DNA from: Arctopsyche grandis | Taxonomy: Eukaryota; Arthropoda; Insecta; Trichoptera; Hydropsychidae | Length of the DNA: 64,000 nucleotides | Reading direction: 5' to 3' | Assembly: GCF_051622035.1 (NCBI RefSeq) | Contig: NC_135355.1 | Coordinates: forward strand, 29,048,986-29,112,985 | Shown here: positions 40,301-51,156 of the stretch, piece after piece | Numbering within the stretch: position 1 is the stretch's first letter | Layout of the letters: each line of letters begins with the position of its first letter | The notes under the pieces: model-generated | Database searches by the model: none | Told to the model about the DNA's origin: nothing | What the model saw: only the letters and a program-made list of their open reading frames with translations | Program-made: the position numbers and the translations under genes

Positions 40301-40745
40301 AATCGACTTTGGTTATTATCAATAGTGATTCTGAGGCAAGACTTCTCACTTCAATGTTGGCTAAGTATCCTGAAAAATCACTTAAAGGAAATTTCGAAAA
40401 GGGTCAAATTCACATTGGATTCAATGACTTATTGACCCCAGGATTGTATCTAACTAACGATGGTGACAATTTTGACATTTTGTAAATGGTCTGTAGCACT
40501 ATATATATTTTAAGTTGATGTTATTTAATTTAGGAAAATCTCTAAGTGAAAATGGATATGAAAATTGGTCTAATGGTCAACCTGATAATTTTCAAAACAA
40601 AGAGCACTGTGGTAGTATGTTTAGAGATGGAACATTAAATGATGTTGATTGCAACGCAAGACAAATGTTTGTGTGTGAAAAAACATTATCTTATACCCAA
40701 CACGTTCCTGCCAAGATGTCGGTCAACAGACTTCCAGATGAATAA
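37356..40745 (+). CDS. Gene D: dual-CRD C-type lectin, EPN plus QPD
   Basis: Exons 37356-37419, 37498-37746, 39929-40120, 40208-40462 and 40534-40745, phase 1 throughout, 972 nt, 323 residues. The signal peptide starts MLPVKVIFVFAF and probably ends near SSVA. CRD1 (about 22-168) has the ETPYFRKDY entry seen in related genes, GEPNN and YND, a mannose-type site. CRD2 (169-323) has CYKFH at its start, GQPDN, EHCGSM and LND, a galactose-type site. Three introns are 71-87 nt. The intron inside CRD1 is 2182 nt and holds a TATG-rich repeat, a Helitron 5' end, a foldback element and a solo LTR. This insert load has not damaged the splice borders. A polyadenylation signal AATAAA overlaps the stop region at 40744-40749. 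The gene forms a head-to-head pair with gene B, 3.4 kb apart. Predicted secreted pattern-recognition lectin. Confidence 0.9.
37970..38170 (+). repeat. TGTATA/TATG-rich low-complexity region
   Basis: Irregular TATG and TGTATA repeats in the large intron of gene D. Open frames on both strands here are composition artefacts. Confidence 0.85.
38318..38432 (+). mobile_element. Helitron 5' end fragment
   Basis: TCTAATATATAATTTCGAAA GAGACTTTGT matches the 5' ends of the Helitron-like elements at 41961 and 43656. The copy breaks off at the inverted repeat 38437-38480. It lies in the large intron of gene D. Confidence 0.5.
38437..38480. repeat. Perfect 21-bp hairpin
   Basis: Arms of 21 bases (TTATAAACAGACCTTAATG and two more) separated by only CA. 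The right arm overlaps the start of the DNA element at 38465. Confidence 0.9.
38465..38950. mobile_element. Uninterrupted copy of the 8.8-kb DNA element
   Basis: It shares TATGGACACATTCATG, GACACGATCTATTCA, CATGTCACCGATACG, GTGCCGAAACG and ATAGTCTTTTCC with 8790-9930 in the same order. No coding capacity was seen. A shorter related piece lies at 46600-46680. Confidence 0.55.
39051..39584 (+). mobile_element. Solo LTR, copy 3, with internal duplication
   Basis: TGTTGCGTAGGGG at the start, TACGTTACA at the end, and an ATAT duplication at 39047-39050 and 39585-39588. A segment of about 130-140 bp starting at TCTCTCAGGACGTC (39211 and 39343) is repeated in tandem, which makes this copy longer than the others. 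It is in the large intron of gene D. Confidence 0.8.
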
Positions 40746-40904
40746 TAAAATATATATACCCGCATAAATATGTATGTACATATTATGTACTATGTACTGT
40801 GTACTGTTTGATGTTCTAGGCTAAAAATAAAAATTCAAATGTTCTTAAGTACGTATAATTTTTTTTTTTTATTACCAATCTATCATTATATCATTATATA
40901 AATA

Positions 40905-41100
40905 CTAGTTGTTTTACCCGGCTTCGCTCAGTATTTGTAATATAAACCGCGTAAACATGACGAATCTAATAGTAAATATTAATTTGTTTTTTTATTAAAT
41001 TTATTTAAATATTACAATTCAGATCAACCGAATTAATAATTTAAAATTTAATTAATATTTTAGTAAAAAAATAATTTTTTTTTTTTGGCCGATCATGTGA
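40905..41100 (-). mobile_element. Helitron 3' end fragment
   Basis: On the minus strand this carries the shared 3' subterminal block, the hairpin with GAGCGAAGCCGGGT and the CTAG end at 40905, flanked by T. The 5' end was not found. It starts 160 bases after the stop codon of gene D. Confidence 0.55.
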
Positions 41101-41108
41101 AATAAGTG

Positions 41109-41590
41109 ATATGCCGTGTCTCTTTCCACGATATACGATTCCAAGGGGAGAAAGAGAGACGACGCATGTAAACATTCACACGCACTTGACACGCCCGGAC
41201 GCAATAGACAATTATTATATACGACTAGTGGCCTGTGTGCACATTGTGCACTCCAATTAACAAAATAACAAAATTAACAAAATTAACAAAATATTAAATT
41301 ATAAAATACGGTTTTTTTTTAAATTAATTATATTTTTAATTTTTAAATTAAATTAATTAAATTTTAAATATTATTTTTACATGCCGCGTCTCTTTCCATG
41401 CTTCCAAGGGGTGACAGAGAGACGGAGCATGGTGAGTGAGTACATCGCGCGTCCGCAAAGCCCATACTATGCCGCGTCTCTTTCCACGATATACGATTCC
41501 AATGGGAGAAAGAAATACGAAACATGTTGACTGCATTCATACACACTCGACACATACGCAATAGACAATCATTATATACGATGCTACCCT
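41109..41590. repeat. Duplicated segment with CGTGTCTCTTTCC motif
   Basis: Two related blocks, 41109-41230 and 41467-41585, plus a partial third at 41386-41450. Each contains CCGCGTCTCTTTCC or CCGTGTCTCTTTCC and GGGAGAAAGA, and ends near ACGCAATAGACAAT. The class is unknown. Confidence 0.6.
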
Positions 41591-41960
41591 CTCTGTAAAA
41601 TGTTTGTATTCGTCGTAGAAATTGTCTGTATAGAATTTTTCAATATATGTCTCTATGATAAAATACATATAAATATAATTGTTTATCGATGTTTGTAACA
41701 GACCAAAAAGGGGCATTGAGTTTACCTGTTAGGCCTTCATAGTATATATGTAAATACATATTTGTATGTATTAGAATAATAATAAAAATTGCTTACGTAC
41801 ATACATTTGTAGAATATGTTTGACCACACAAACATTGATGTCGATATTGTAATATGTTTGAAATTGTTTAAGTTCCTAAATATTTATAATATTTGACCAT
41901 AGGTGTCACCTTGGGACAATCTGTCATGGCATCTATGGTAAAATATGTATAAGTAATTAA

Positions 41961-42891
41961 TCTAATCTATAATTTGAAAAGAGACTTTGTATGTAAGTAT
42001 CCTTGGTCGTCGTCGTCATTAACTAAGGGGGGCAAAGCCCTAAACGGCAATTAATCATGGGGGCGCGGAGGGGCGAAGCCCTAGACGGCATTCAGTCATG
42101 GGGGCGCGGAGGGGCGAAGCCCTAAAAGGCATTAACTAAGGGGGGCAAAGCCCTAAACGGCAATTAATCATGGGGGCGCGGAGGGGCGAAGCCCTAGACG
42201 GCATTCAGTCATGGGGGCGCGGAGGGGCGAAGCCCTAAAAGGCATTAACTAAGGGGGGCGAAGCCCTAGACGGCTTTTAATCATGGGGGCGCGAAGGGGC
42301 GAAGCCCCAAAAGGCATTAGCTAAGGGGGGCGAAGCCCTAAACGGCAGTTAATTATGGGGGCGCGGAGGGGCGAAGCCCTAAAAGGCACCTGATAATGGG
42401 GGCGAAGCCTTAGACGGCATTTAATCATGGGGGCGCGGAGGGGCGAAGCCCTAAAAGGCATTAACTAAGGGGGGCGAAGCCCTAAACGGCAATTAATCTT
42501 GGGGGCGCGGGGGGCGAAGCCCTAAAAGGCAATAACTAAGGGGGGCGAAGCCCAAAACGGCATTTAATCATGGGGGCGCGGAGGGGCGAAGCCCTAAAAG
42601 GCAACTGATCATGGGGGCGAAGCCCTAAACGGCAATTGCTCATGGGGGCGTGGAGGGGCGAAGCCCTAGAAGGCAAAGGCTCAGTGGGGCGCCGAGGACG
42701 AAGCCCTAGAAGGCAAGAAAAAAATTTTGATTTTTTTTTTTTTGATTTTTTTTTATTTATTTATTTTTTTTTAAATTTTTAAAATTTTTTTTAATTTTTT
42801 TTTTTATTTTAATTAAATGTTTACTATTAGCTTAGTCATGTTTAAGCGGTTTATATTATAAATACTGAGCGAAGCCGGGTAATACAGCTAG
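41961..42891 (+). mobile_element. Helitron-like element with GC-rich minisatellite
   Basis: The 5' end TCTAATCTATAATTTG follows an A. The 3' end has the hairpin CTGAGCGAAGCCGGGT, then AATACAGCTAG and a T. The 3' subterminal block matches those of the elements at 40905 and 43656. Most of the interior (42010-42716) is a tandem array rich in GGGGCGAAGCCCTA. No transposase was seen, so it is non-autonomous. Confidence 0.7.
42010..42716 (+). repeat. GC-rich minisatellite array
   Basis: More than a dozen units of the type GGGGCGAAGCCCTAAAAG GCATTAACTA, alternating with units containing TGGGGGCGCGGAGG. Longer blocks of about 140 bp are themselves repeated near 42018 and 42134. It is a strong GC island in an AT-rich locus. 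Confidence 0.9.
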
Positions 42892-43321
42892 TAGTTTATA
42901 AATATAATTCCTTGAAAAAAAGCATATTGTTTAACCACTTTAAGCGCCACGAGCGCACGGGTGCGCGCTCCTTCGTATTTCATGCTATGGGTGAAGAAAC
43001 CAAAATTAATTTTGGTTTCTTCACAATAATATCTAAAAATATCCTGTGATACTAATGACATTAAAAAAAGTCAATATTTTTCGTTAGTTTGTGAGATATT
43101 CGAGAGGTGGTCAAGGGTTGGCACTAAACACGAAAATAAAGTAATAAATTTTCTTCGAAAAATATTATCAATTATTTATTAATAAATGATCATTAATTAA
43201 GATACTAATTATTTTAAAATGTAAAAAATTGTGTTTAGTTTTATTTTATTTATTTTTCGAATAGAAGAATGTAATTCCGTGTGACGCAAATTATTTACGA
43301 AACACGTGTTTCGTTTATTAC

Positions 43322-43418
43322 TAACATTGAACAATGAACATTGCTCAACAGTCCGTTTCTGAGCATACTACCACAATGCTCTGGATTGTATGGTTGATCA
43401 TGTGCCCACTTATCAAGC
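43322..43418 (-). pseudogene. C-type lectin exon relic
   Basis: Read on the minus strand, this piece encodes LDKWAHDQPYNPEHCGSM followed by a stretch like LRNGLLSNVHC. It aligns with the last exon of genes B and D (second half of CRD2, for example DKWAPNQPDN and EHCGSM in gene B). The QPD motif has become QPY and the LND motif LSNV, and no splice acceptor, first half or tail was found nearby. The piece starts abruptly next to a sequence beginning GCGGATCCAGCG that looks like a repeat end, so the copy was probably truncated by insertion or rearrangement. It shows that at least one more lectin once lay between genes D and E. Confidence 0.7.
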
Positions 43419-43703
43419 GCGGATCCAGCGATTTTTCTAGGGGAGGGCGATTTCTAATTAAAAAAAAACACACACACACACACACACAGCAAATACTCAT
43501 AATAATCATTATATTTATTCACGATGCAATCAACAATAAAAATACAACGATTATAAAATTATATTAAAAAAAATGTTTCGATTCACTTGAACATATTGTT
43601 CACTAAATAAAAGAATTTTATAGGAATAAATTTAGATATTATAATAAACATATTATCTCTAATATATAATTTCGAAAGAGACTTTGCATATATGTATGTA
43701 ACA

Positions 43704-43742
43704 TTGGTTGGTTGGTTGGTTGGTTGGTTGTTGATTGGTTGG
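43704..43742 (+). repeat. TTGG tandem repeat
   Basis: Nine or so TTGG units within the Helitron-like element. Confidence 0.9.
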
Positions 43743-44076
43743 GAACAACACATTCGACTTTTTTTTTCGATTCAAAGGATTCGAAGTCCCCGGGGGCACA
43801 GCCTTCGGGGGCGCAGCCGCAGGAAGCGAAGCCCCCGAGGGTGAAGCCCTAGGGGACGAAGCCTCCTAGGGGGCGAAACCCTAATTTCGTAAAAAAAAAA
43901 ACGAAACATATAATTTCGAAAGAGTATATATGTTTGTTTGATCGTGAGAGTCAATTTATTAAAAAAATAAATAAATGAGTATTCCAATACATTTATGTAA
44001 AATAAAACTATTCAATTACATTTAATGAAATGCTTACTATTAGATTAGTCATATTTAGGCGGTTTATATTAAAAAT

Positions 44077-45031
44077 TATTTAATATATATTATTTAATAT
44101 ATTTAATATATATGGATATAAAAATAATTTAATATATAAACTATTTAATATATATGGAGAGTATATAATGCGTAGAGCACTGGATGGTTGGAAGGGTGGA
44201 GTGTCCATTGGTGGAAAAAAACTATCCAATCTTCGGTATGCGGATGACACAACGCTCATAGCTAATAATCATGAAGAAATGGCCGAACTGATCCGTCGTG
44301 TTGAGACAGAGAGTAATGTGCTTGGCCTCCAGATAAACCGTCCCAAAACAAAAATTATGATAATTGACCGTCACCAACAGCTGCAAAACAACAACTCAGC
44401 TTTAAACGGTATAGATGTGGTTGATAATTTTGTCTATCTGGGGTCACTCATATCTAACAACGGCGGCAGCGAATTGGAAATACGGCGCCGGATTACATTA
44501 GCAAAATCGGCAATGTCACAACTAACGAAGATTTGGAAGAATAGAGCCATTACAACTGCTGTCAAAATCCGTCTCGTGAAGAGTCTCGTTTTTTCTGTCT
44601 GCCTTTATGGTGTCGAGACGTGGACCATGAAGGCGGCGGATAGACGGAGAATCGATGCCTTCGAGATGTGGTCCTGGAGACGGCTACTGCGCGTACCTTG
44701 GACCGACAAACGCACGAATGTGTCTATTCTTGAAGAATTGAAAATCAAGGATAGACTGTCAACAATATGCCTGAAACGTATATTGCAGTTCTTCGGCCAC
44801 ATTGCACGAAGAGGTGAGGAGAGCCTGGAGCGGTTGGTTGTGGTTGGTAGCGTCGAAGGCAGAAGAGCCAGAGGCAGATCCCCCGCACGCTGGACTGACC
44901 AAGTATCTGCAGCGACGGGCGCTTCCACGGTAGCAAGTCTTCGCCTGGCCGAATTTAGAACTGAATGGAGGCAGCTGGTTGACCGCACATCATAGTCACG
45001 ATCCTCAGTAATGAGGGAACCGACAGCAATA
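44077..45031 (+). mobile_element. RTE-type LINE, 3' half with open reading frame
   Basis: An uninterrupted frame at 44168-44995 encodes 275 residues with LRYADDTTLIA (the RT catalytic motif), NVLGLQINRPKTK, FVYLGSLISNNGG and LRRVPWT-like C-terminal features, ending FRTEWRQLVDRTS. This is the common RTE-like endonuclease/reverse transcriptase C-terminus. The copy is 5' truncated. It is flanked by a 12-bp direct repeat TATATTAAAAAT (44065-44076 and 45032-45043), a good target-site duplication within the Helitron. Confidence 0.85.
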
Positions 45032-45744
45032 TATATTAAAAATACCGAGCGAAGCCGGGTAAAACCACTAGTTGTATATAAACTAGCAAATATGGCTGTT
45101 CTCGTTTTCATTATATTACATATAGTTACATATTACATATACTTACATACGAATTAAGATTTCCGATTGAAGAATACAAGATTATAAATGAAAAGCTTCT
45201 AAACCCTTGACGAGGATAATCCGACAATTCACTTATTATTATAATATGTATAGTATTACCAGTTAATATTGATGTTAATGTAGAAAATGTCATAAATGAA
45301 TCCTTTATATTTACAATAATAAATTATTGAACATTTAAAGGGTATTATGTGCATACATGAAACTAAAATTATTTTCCATAAGAACAAAAAAATGAATAAA
45401 ACATTAAATTTATTTCATTACTACTCTATTAAAAAATCAATTTATTTTTATACTTTGTGCAAATTTATTGATGACATTTTATACATAAACATCAATATTT
45501 CTATGAATTTTAATAATATTAATCTCGTTAAACGATCTTGTGACTGTTTCTCAAATAAGTTTTTAAGTCTTTTCAAAGTTGAAAAGCTTCTTTAGGCTGA
45601 AGCTACGCTAACTGGAAATGTAAATACTATGTAATGTAAATAAATTAATTTTAGGATAAATATCCTCGTCAAGGTTTTGAAGCGTTTCCCCTATAATTGT
45701 GTATTCTTGACTCGGATGATCAATTCAAGATGTGAAATTGTTTA

Positions 45745-45815
45745 AAATACCGACCTCTCGGTTCTAGGCAAAAGCCCAACCACCGAGCCATGCTGCTGGC
45801 TGTTAATTCTATAAT
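45745..45815 (-). repeat. tRNA-like SINE head
   Basis: The minus strand reads GCATGGCTCGGTGGTTGGGC followed by TTTTGCCTAGAACCG and AGAGGTCGG, resembling the head of a tRNA-derived SINE. Box B is poor and no tail was found. Confidence 0.35.
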
Positions 45816-46559
45816 ATATAATATATGTTATTAATATTTATATTTTTTAATGCTATTTTATAAATTATGAAAGTATTTAAGATTTGAAATTGATTTGTTT
45901 TACCGTAATTGAGTAACCAATTGAACACGCTGCAGTATGACAAACTGCTAATACACTATGGAATAGTGAGCTAATACCGATTGGATATACCTACATACAT
46001 ACATATTAATGAGTGTAATTCCAGAGTTTTTAATTTTTTTTTAGTCCTATATTTTGAGGATAAGAAGGTAGTTATGGACGCTCTTTTAAAATATAGATAT
46101 TAAAAATTACTATCTCACCCTCTCAAAAAAAAAAAACGTAAAATAGCAGGAATGACGATTATTAATTTAAATTTGAAAGGAGCTAGTAATATTATTAATT
46201 ATTAACTGTTTTTAAAAAAATATATTTCATATTTTTGTAATTTTTTAAAAATATATAACCAAATAAATTACTTATCCTTTATGATAAAAAATTACATCAC
46301 AATAAATAGGTTTTAAAAAAGGTAAATCAATATTTGACATTGATATTTTCAAATTTGTTCAACTGGAGGATTGATGGACACAGCAATGTGATGATGATTA
46401 CGAACACTTACCGGAACTAAATTATTGTAATTAATAACCAGTTTTTCTGGAAAATATTCTAAGCATACAGTATACAATCGATTATCTGGGCTAAGAATGG
46501 GGATAATGAACACGTATAAAGGTATATTCATATTAGCACATCACAGATCGGCAACTGCA

Positions 46560-46596
46560 TGTAACCAACAAGTACGGAAAGTACTTGTTGGTTACA
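46560..46596. repeat. Perfect 16-bp hairpin
   Basis: Arms TGTAACCAACAAGTAC and GTACTTGTTGGTTACA separated by GGAAA. Confidence 0.9.
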
Positions 46597-46868
46597 TATA
46601 TGTATGTACATATATGGACACAACTCATATATTCCATTGGCGCATGCGCAATCACGCATTCATATGCCTCCATATAGAATTTACTAAATACATAATACTA
46701 AGTACGAATTTACTAAAGTAAGTAAGAATTTACTAAATAAAAATAAATACGGGCGGTATGGCAACTGTACGTACATATTTGCTGGTTACGTGGAGTTGTC
46801 GATACGTGCTGTTCTTAAATTAATAGACCTTAATACGTATTTTTAAAATTTTGAACGGATTTTCCTTA

Positions 46869-48168
46869 GGGCCGGGCCGCACCGCTCAACTCGCGAACAA
46901 CTTTGTTGACGAGTTTTGTTGCTGGAAAGTCTGCTAGGGCCTTCCTTTCAACTCGGGGGCGACCTGAGACGGCCGCACGTGCTACTAGTTTTTTCACTAT
47001 AGAGACTAAAATATAATACAGACGTACAATAACCGTAATACGTACAATACGCATTTAACGCATCTATTGTAATTTATTAGGATTTTCAACATCTCTATTA
47101 TTTCATTTGTTAATTTTACACGACACAGCCACACACCCTGTCCATTTAAAATAATATACATATATGTATTAGAGCTATTGTCTATTGCTAAATACACAAG
47201 GATACTATTATTTATATTATACACATAATTTGTAGACTCAATATAGAGAGCAAAAGCGACCAAGATTCCGCTCATTTTCAAGATGGACGTAGAAGAAGTT
47301 GGACTCATGCTTTATTGTCGTCGTGAGCAAGTCGAAAAAGTCTTACTTACCGTTCAGTATTATCTATTGTAATATATTAGGGTGTTTAACATCTCTATTA
47401 TTTCAAATATTAATTTTAAACGACACAGGCACATCCTGTTCATTTAAAATAATATATATTCAATATGATTCCAATATGATACAATGAGTAAAGATGATAC
47501 AGTTACAGAACCTATTTAGAAATCACTGTTCAGAAGATTTATTGCAGCAGCACGTGTCGAAAGTCCTCCAAAACCACGGTATATTGTTAAATACACAAGG
47601 ACACTGTTATTTACATTATCCACATAATTTGTAGACCACATTTTTTTTTAATTTTCTCTAACTAATTGTATTTCGACTCTTCTTCCACGATCTCCAGCAA
47701 ATTCCATTGTTATATTGTTGTTATTTCAAATTAATGTTTATTGTACTCGAATAGATTTAACAAACTTATTACGTGCAATAAATGATATCTGAATCAAATT
47801 TTAGTTCAATTATCTCATATATTGAGCAATTAATTGAGAAATTATCTCATAGATTGAGCATACATACAATAGAGGCATGTCGTAGATTGCTCGTGCGGTT
47901 GTTGACGTGTTTTTTTTGTATGGAGTTTTGTTGATGGGTCCGGCATGTCGGTCGTTCAGGTCATAAAATCCATGCGACCAGACCCCAACGGCTTCAACTG
48001 ATATCAACCGTCGTCGGGCTTTATTACCCGAGAGACCGACATGTTGCAGGGTGCGGCCCGATGAAATGTGACCCCATACAATGTGTATGGGATCGGTCAT
48101 TTTACAACTTCAGAACGACACGTCGCGTCTACCAAGTTGTTCGCGAGTTGAGCGGTGCGGCCCGGCCC
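46869..48168. mobile_element. PIF/Harbinger-like TIR element
   Basis: It has near-perfect inverted repeats of about 36-40 bp beginning GGGCCGGGCCGCACCGCTCA, flanked by TTA on both sides. A 3-bp TTA duplication and a GGGCC start fit PIF/Harbinger; the class is inferred. It contains a degenerate tandem repeat (47060-47180 and 47360-47470) and no clear transposase. Confidence 0.65.
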
Positions 48169-48202
48169 TTATATTGTTATATGTATGTATGTTACTCTAT
48201 AT

Positions 48203-48300
48203 CAGTGGTTCTTAACCTTTTCAGTGAGCCGCACCCATTTGAATCTGAAATTATGTATGTTCCCGCACCCGCTTGAAAGGGAGTTTTGGAATCTTTAATT
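48203..48300 (+). mobile_element. hAT left end fragment
   Basis: It begins CAGTGGTTCTTAACCTTTT, a well-known hAT terminus style, followed by GAGCCGCACCC. The right end was not found. It starts 35 bases after the PIF/Harbinger-like element. Confidence 0.45.
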
Positions 48301-48497
48301 TAGAAAAATACATTTATTGCAAGTTTTTTTTAAAAAGAACTACACTTGATAGGATACTTTTAACAAGGGCTTTTAAATTTTTGCGCCCCATAATTTTGTG
48401 ATTGTACCACTGGCATCGAATTGAGCCTTCTTTGACTTCAAGATGTTCAGACTATGACATGCACCTTCGCCACCATGCACATTGTTGAAATGTTCTA

Positions 48498-48647
<150 letters not shown>

Positions 48648-48850
48648 TTACTACGGTCAAATAATAAATAATAATGAGAAAGAACGTATAAAATAATAAT
48701 AATATGTACTTCAAAAATTCGAGAAAAATTCTTACGTTTGTGTGATAATTATATCCTAATCACTGAACAATTAAGTATGTACATATGTATTTGTTTCTGC
48801 TTTAAAATGGTAAATAACGTTCGCAATCCAACTTTCGTGTGTGTACGTAC

Positions 48851-49670
48851 TAGGGTTTCTGACCAGGGTCGACCCAGGACAAACATTCCCGGGAATTCAC
48901 GGAATTTTTGTTGTCCCGTGTCCCGGGAAATTTTATCTCAAATCCCGGGAATTGGATTTAAAAATATCTTGAAAATATACAACATTTTCACGACTGCATG
49001 AAGGGAAATAATAAATCTTGGAAGGGAAATAAAGAAGGACTTGAACTTACCGATGAATTATTCCGATAATTGAAAATTAAAATCGAAGAAAGAAGCCTGA
49101 AACTGATTTTTAACACAAATTTTAAATAATTATAATTTTATACCGAACAAAAAATTATTTCAATGTTGTAATAAAAGCGAATGTACATATGTATATCCTA
49201 CGGTAAACTATTATGAAGCGAGTATATCCTTCTTATATTGACGATTCCACAATGGAAGAAACTCTTTTAGATTCGGATGAAGATGAAACAATTGTGTGTT
49301 TGACGATGAATAAAGAATTAAATAAGGAGTTATCAAAGACACATATACAAAATAACGTAAATAAAAATAACCTTGACTTAAAAAAATAAAAAATCGTTAG
49401 TGAAGTAAGAAGAGGCTAGTATTTAATATACCGATAATTAAAAAAAAAAATTCGTCCCTTTTAACAATAAAACCAACTTCGATCATTGCTGAAAATTTTC
49501 GTACCAAATCTAGAAATAGGCTTTCGGATTCTCATTTAAATATTTTAGAATTCTTAAGAAGCTACTTTAAATAAGTTTACTTTTATAATTACATTTTTTC
49601 CAGTTTATATGTAGATGTATTATGTATTGTTTACTTTTTTATGTTTTGTAAATAAATAAATATTGTTTTT
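48851..49670 (+). mobile_element. hAT copy with transposase remnant
   Basis: It starts TAGGGTTTCTGACC, followed by CCCGGGAA-rich sequence. A short plus-strand frame from 49213 starts MKRVYPSYIDDST and has DSDEDETIVCLTMNKELN. The same stretch occurs in the two other long copies, so it is probably a remnant of this family's own protein. The right TIR was not found. Confidence 0.55.
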
Positions 49671-49963
49671 ATTAGACGGTCTCTTACTAGAATTTTCCGA
49701 TTTTTTACTGAAATTGTTGTGACAGATCCAATAAATCGGTATCCTCCCCCTCAGTTTCTCGCAAATTCGAGTTATTAGCAACTGGAATTTGTTGGATCTA
49801 ATTAAATATTGGTAGATTGTCCATATATGTATCAATTTAATTATATGGTATTCATTTTATTGTTATGTTTGAAAAATTGTTATTACTTATGTACAAAAAA
49901 TAATCTAACCATATGTGTCGCCTTGGGGTCATTCCTGTCATGGCTCAAATAAAATTTAACCAG

Positions 49964-50155
49964 CATAATAGACTAATGGCTAGCGTATAATGCTTTAAAC
50001 AAAATGGTCTATGGTTAGAATCTCTGCCCCGATGCTGCTGACCAGACCTTGGATTTGTGACTCCAGAACGATCGTTTCCTATTAGAGTTTGCCAATTTAT
50101 CTGATTTTCATTGAAACGGTTCCAACAAATTGGCAACCTTACCTATTTTCTCGTA
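49964..50155 (+). mobile_element. tRNA-derived SINE, copy 1
   Basis: A degenerate tRNA-like head (GACTAATGGCTAGCG; box B-like GGTTAGAATC) is followed by a core shared with 55010-55275 and 61835-62050: CAGACCTTGGAT, GTGACTCCAG, AGAGTTTGCCAATT, ATCTGATTT, GAAACGGTTCC. The preceding 49906-49963 is a LINE-type tail (GTGTCGCCTTGGGG...CATGGC). Confidence 0.6.
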
Positions 50156-50171
50156 AATGTTGAATTTCCTG

Positions 50172-50345
50172 AATTGTATAAAGTGCTGTAAATTTACAAA
50201 TTTGACCATAAAATGTACCTGTGGATGTTAATTGATATGTATTTACTGAATTTCGTTGAATTGTTTAGAAATACTGCAAATTTACAAATTTACCCATAGA
50301 TGTCTCTGTGGATATTAATTGATATGTATAGGTATTTACTTTGTA
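50172..50345 (+). repeat. Tandem duplication of about 90 bp
   Basis: Two units sharing AAATTTACAAATTT, ACCCATAGATG or ACCATAAAATG, GTGGATGTTAATTGATATG and GTATTTACT, followed at 50385-50440 by a LINE-type tail with GGCGCATCGGGG and GCCTTCCTGG. Confidence 0.6.
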
Positions 50346-51156
50346 TTAAACTAATAATACTTGTATAAAATGTACAATGTTTCTGTCCAGGAGGGCGCAT
50401 CGGGGTTTCCTGTTAGGCCTTCCTGGTATAAATTAAAAAAATATATATATACATATATCAAAACTTCAAATAACTTAAATTTGCATTTTCGAATTTTGTA
50501 TATATTTCTCAGATTAGCTAGAATACAAAAAAGTTTTTCTAAATTTTTAACCAAGTTCACGAAATATTTTCTTATAATATAATGTTACATATGTAATTGA
50601 TGTACATATTTAACTTTTTTGTGTGTAGGTATTCCCCGCCCACAAATTCAGCATTTAGTATGCGGGGAATTACATATACATATGTAAGTGTATGTATGTG
50701 CACGTACATATGTATATTTATCATTGTATATTTCTTAACTGACATTTCTTATGTTATCTGTCGAAAAAAAAATCATAAAAAACGAGCGTTATTAGCATTT
50801 CACTGATATTAATTACTATCTACATATGTACATATGTACTTAATTTGGTTTTCTGCGAATTAACACTGATAACGAATACTTTTTTTATCAAAATAAATGA
50901 GAGGGAAAAATTGCAAGAATCAACTATATTTATTTACACACTGTACTATATTTATATGTATGATAAATAAAATACCATACACACTATTTTCATTCTCAAA
51001 ATATAATTTTGAAAATTCAAGGCGTAATTTTAGTGTAACGATATGCTACATATTAAATTTGGATTAAACCTACATGTAATATTAACCTGCTCCTCGCAAT
51101 TCTTATGAATGTGACTTTTTTTCAATGGCCATCAATATATCCAATTAAAACAAATT

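Larger units (their letters stand above)
43656..45071 (+). mobile_element. Helitron-like element with nested RTE-type LINE
   Basis: The 5' end is TCTCTAATATATAATTTCG after an A. The 3' end is CCGAGCGAAGCCGGGT, a bulged hairpin, then AAAACCACTAG followed by T, as expected for Helitron insertion between A and T. The interior has a TTGG repeat (43704-43742), a GC-rich stretch with GCGAAGCCC-like units (43790-43885) and a second 5'-end-like piece at about 43909. A LINE is inserted in the 3' subterminal region. No Rep/helicase is encoded. Confidence 0.65.
45072..46868. other. No gene seen
   Basis: AT-rich; only a SINE-like head (45745) and a hairpin (46560). The open frame at 45347 has no motif. 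Confidence 0.5.

Noticed and set aside
41961-42891. CRISPR-like array in the GC-rich repeat
   Set aside because: Units are continuous tandem repeats without unique spacers, in a eukaryotic Helitron-like element.
44605-45111. 168-codon open frame on the minus strand
   Set aside because: It is the antisense shadow of the RTE reverse transcriptase frame.
45347-45595. 82-codon open frame rich in Ile, Asn and Lys
   Set aside because: Composition reflects AT-richness and no motif is seen.
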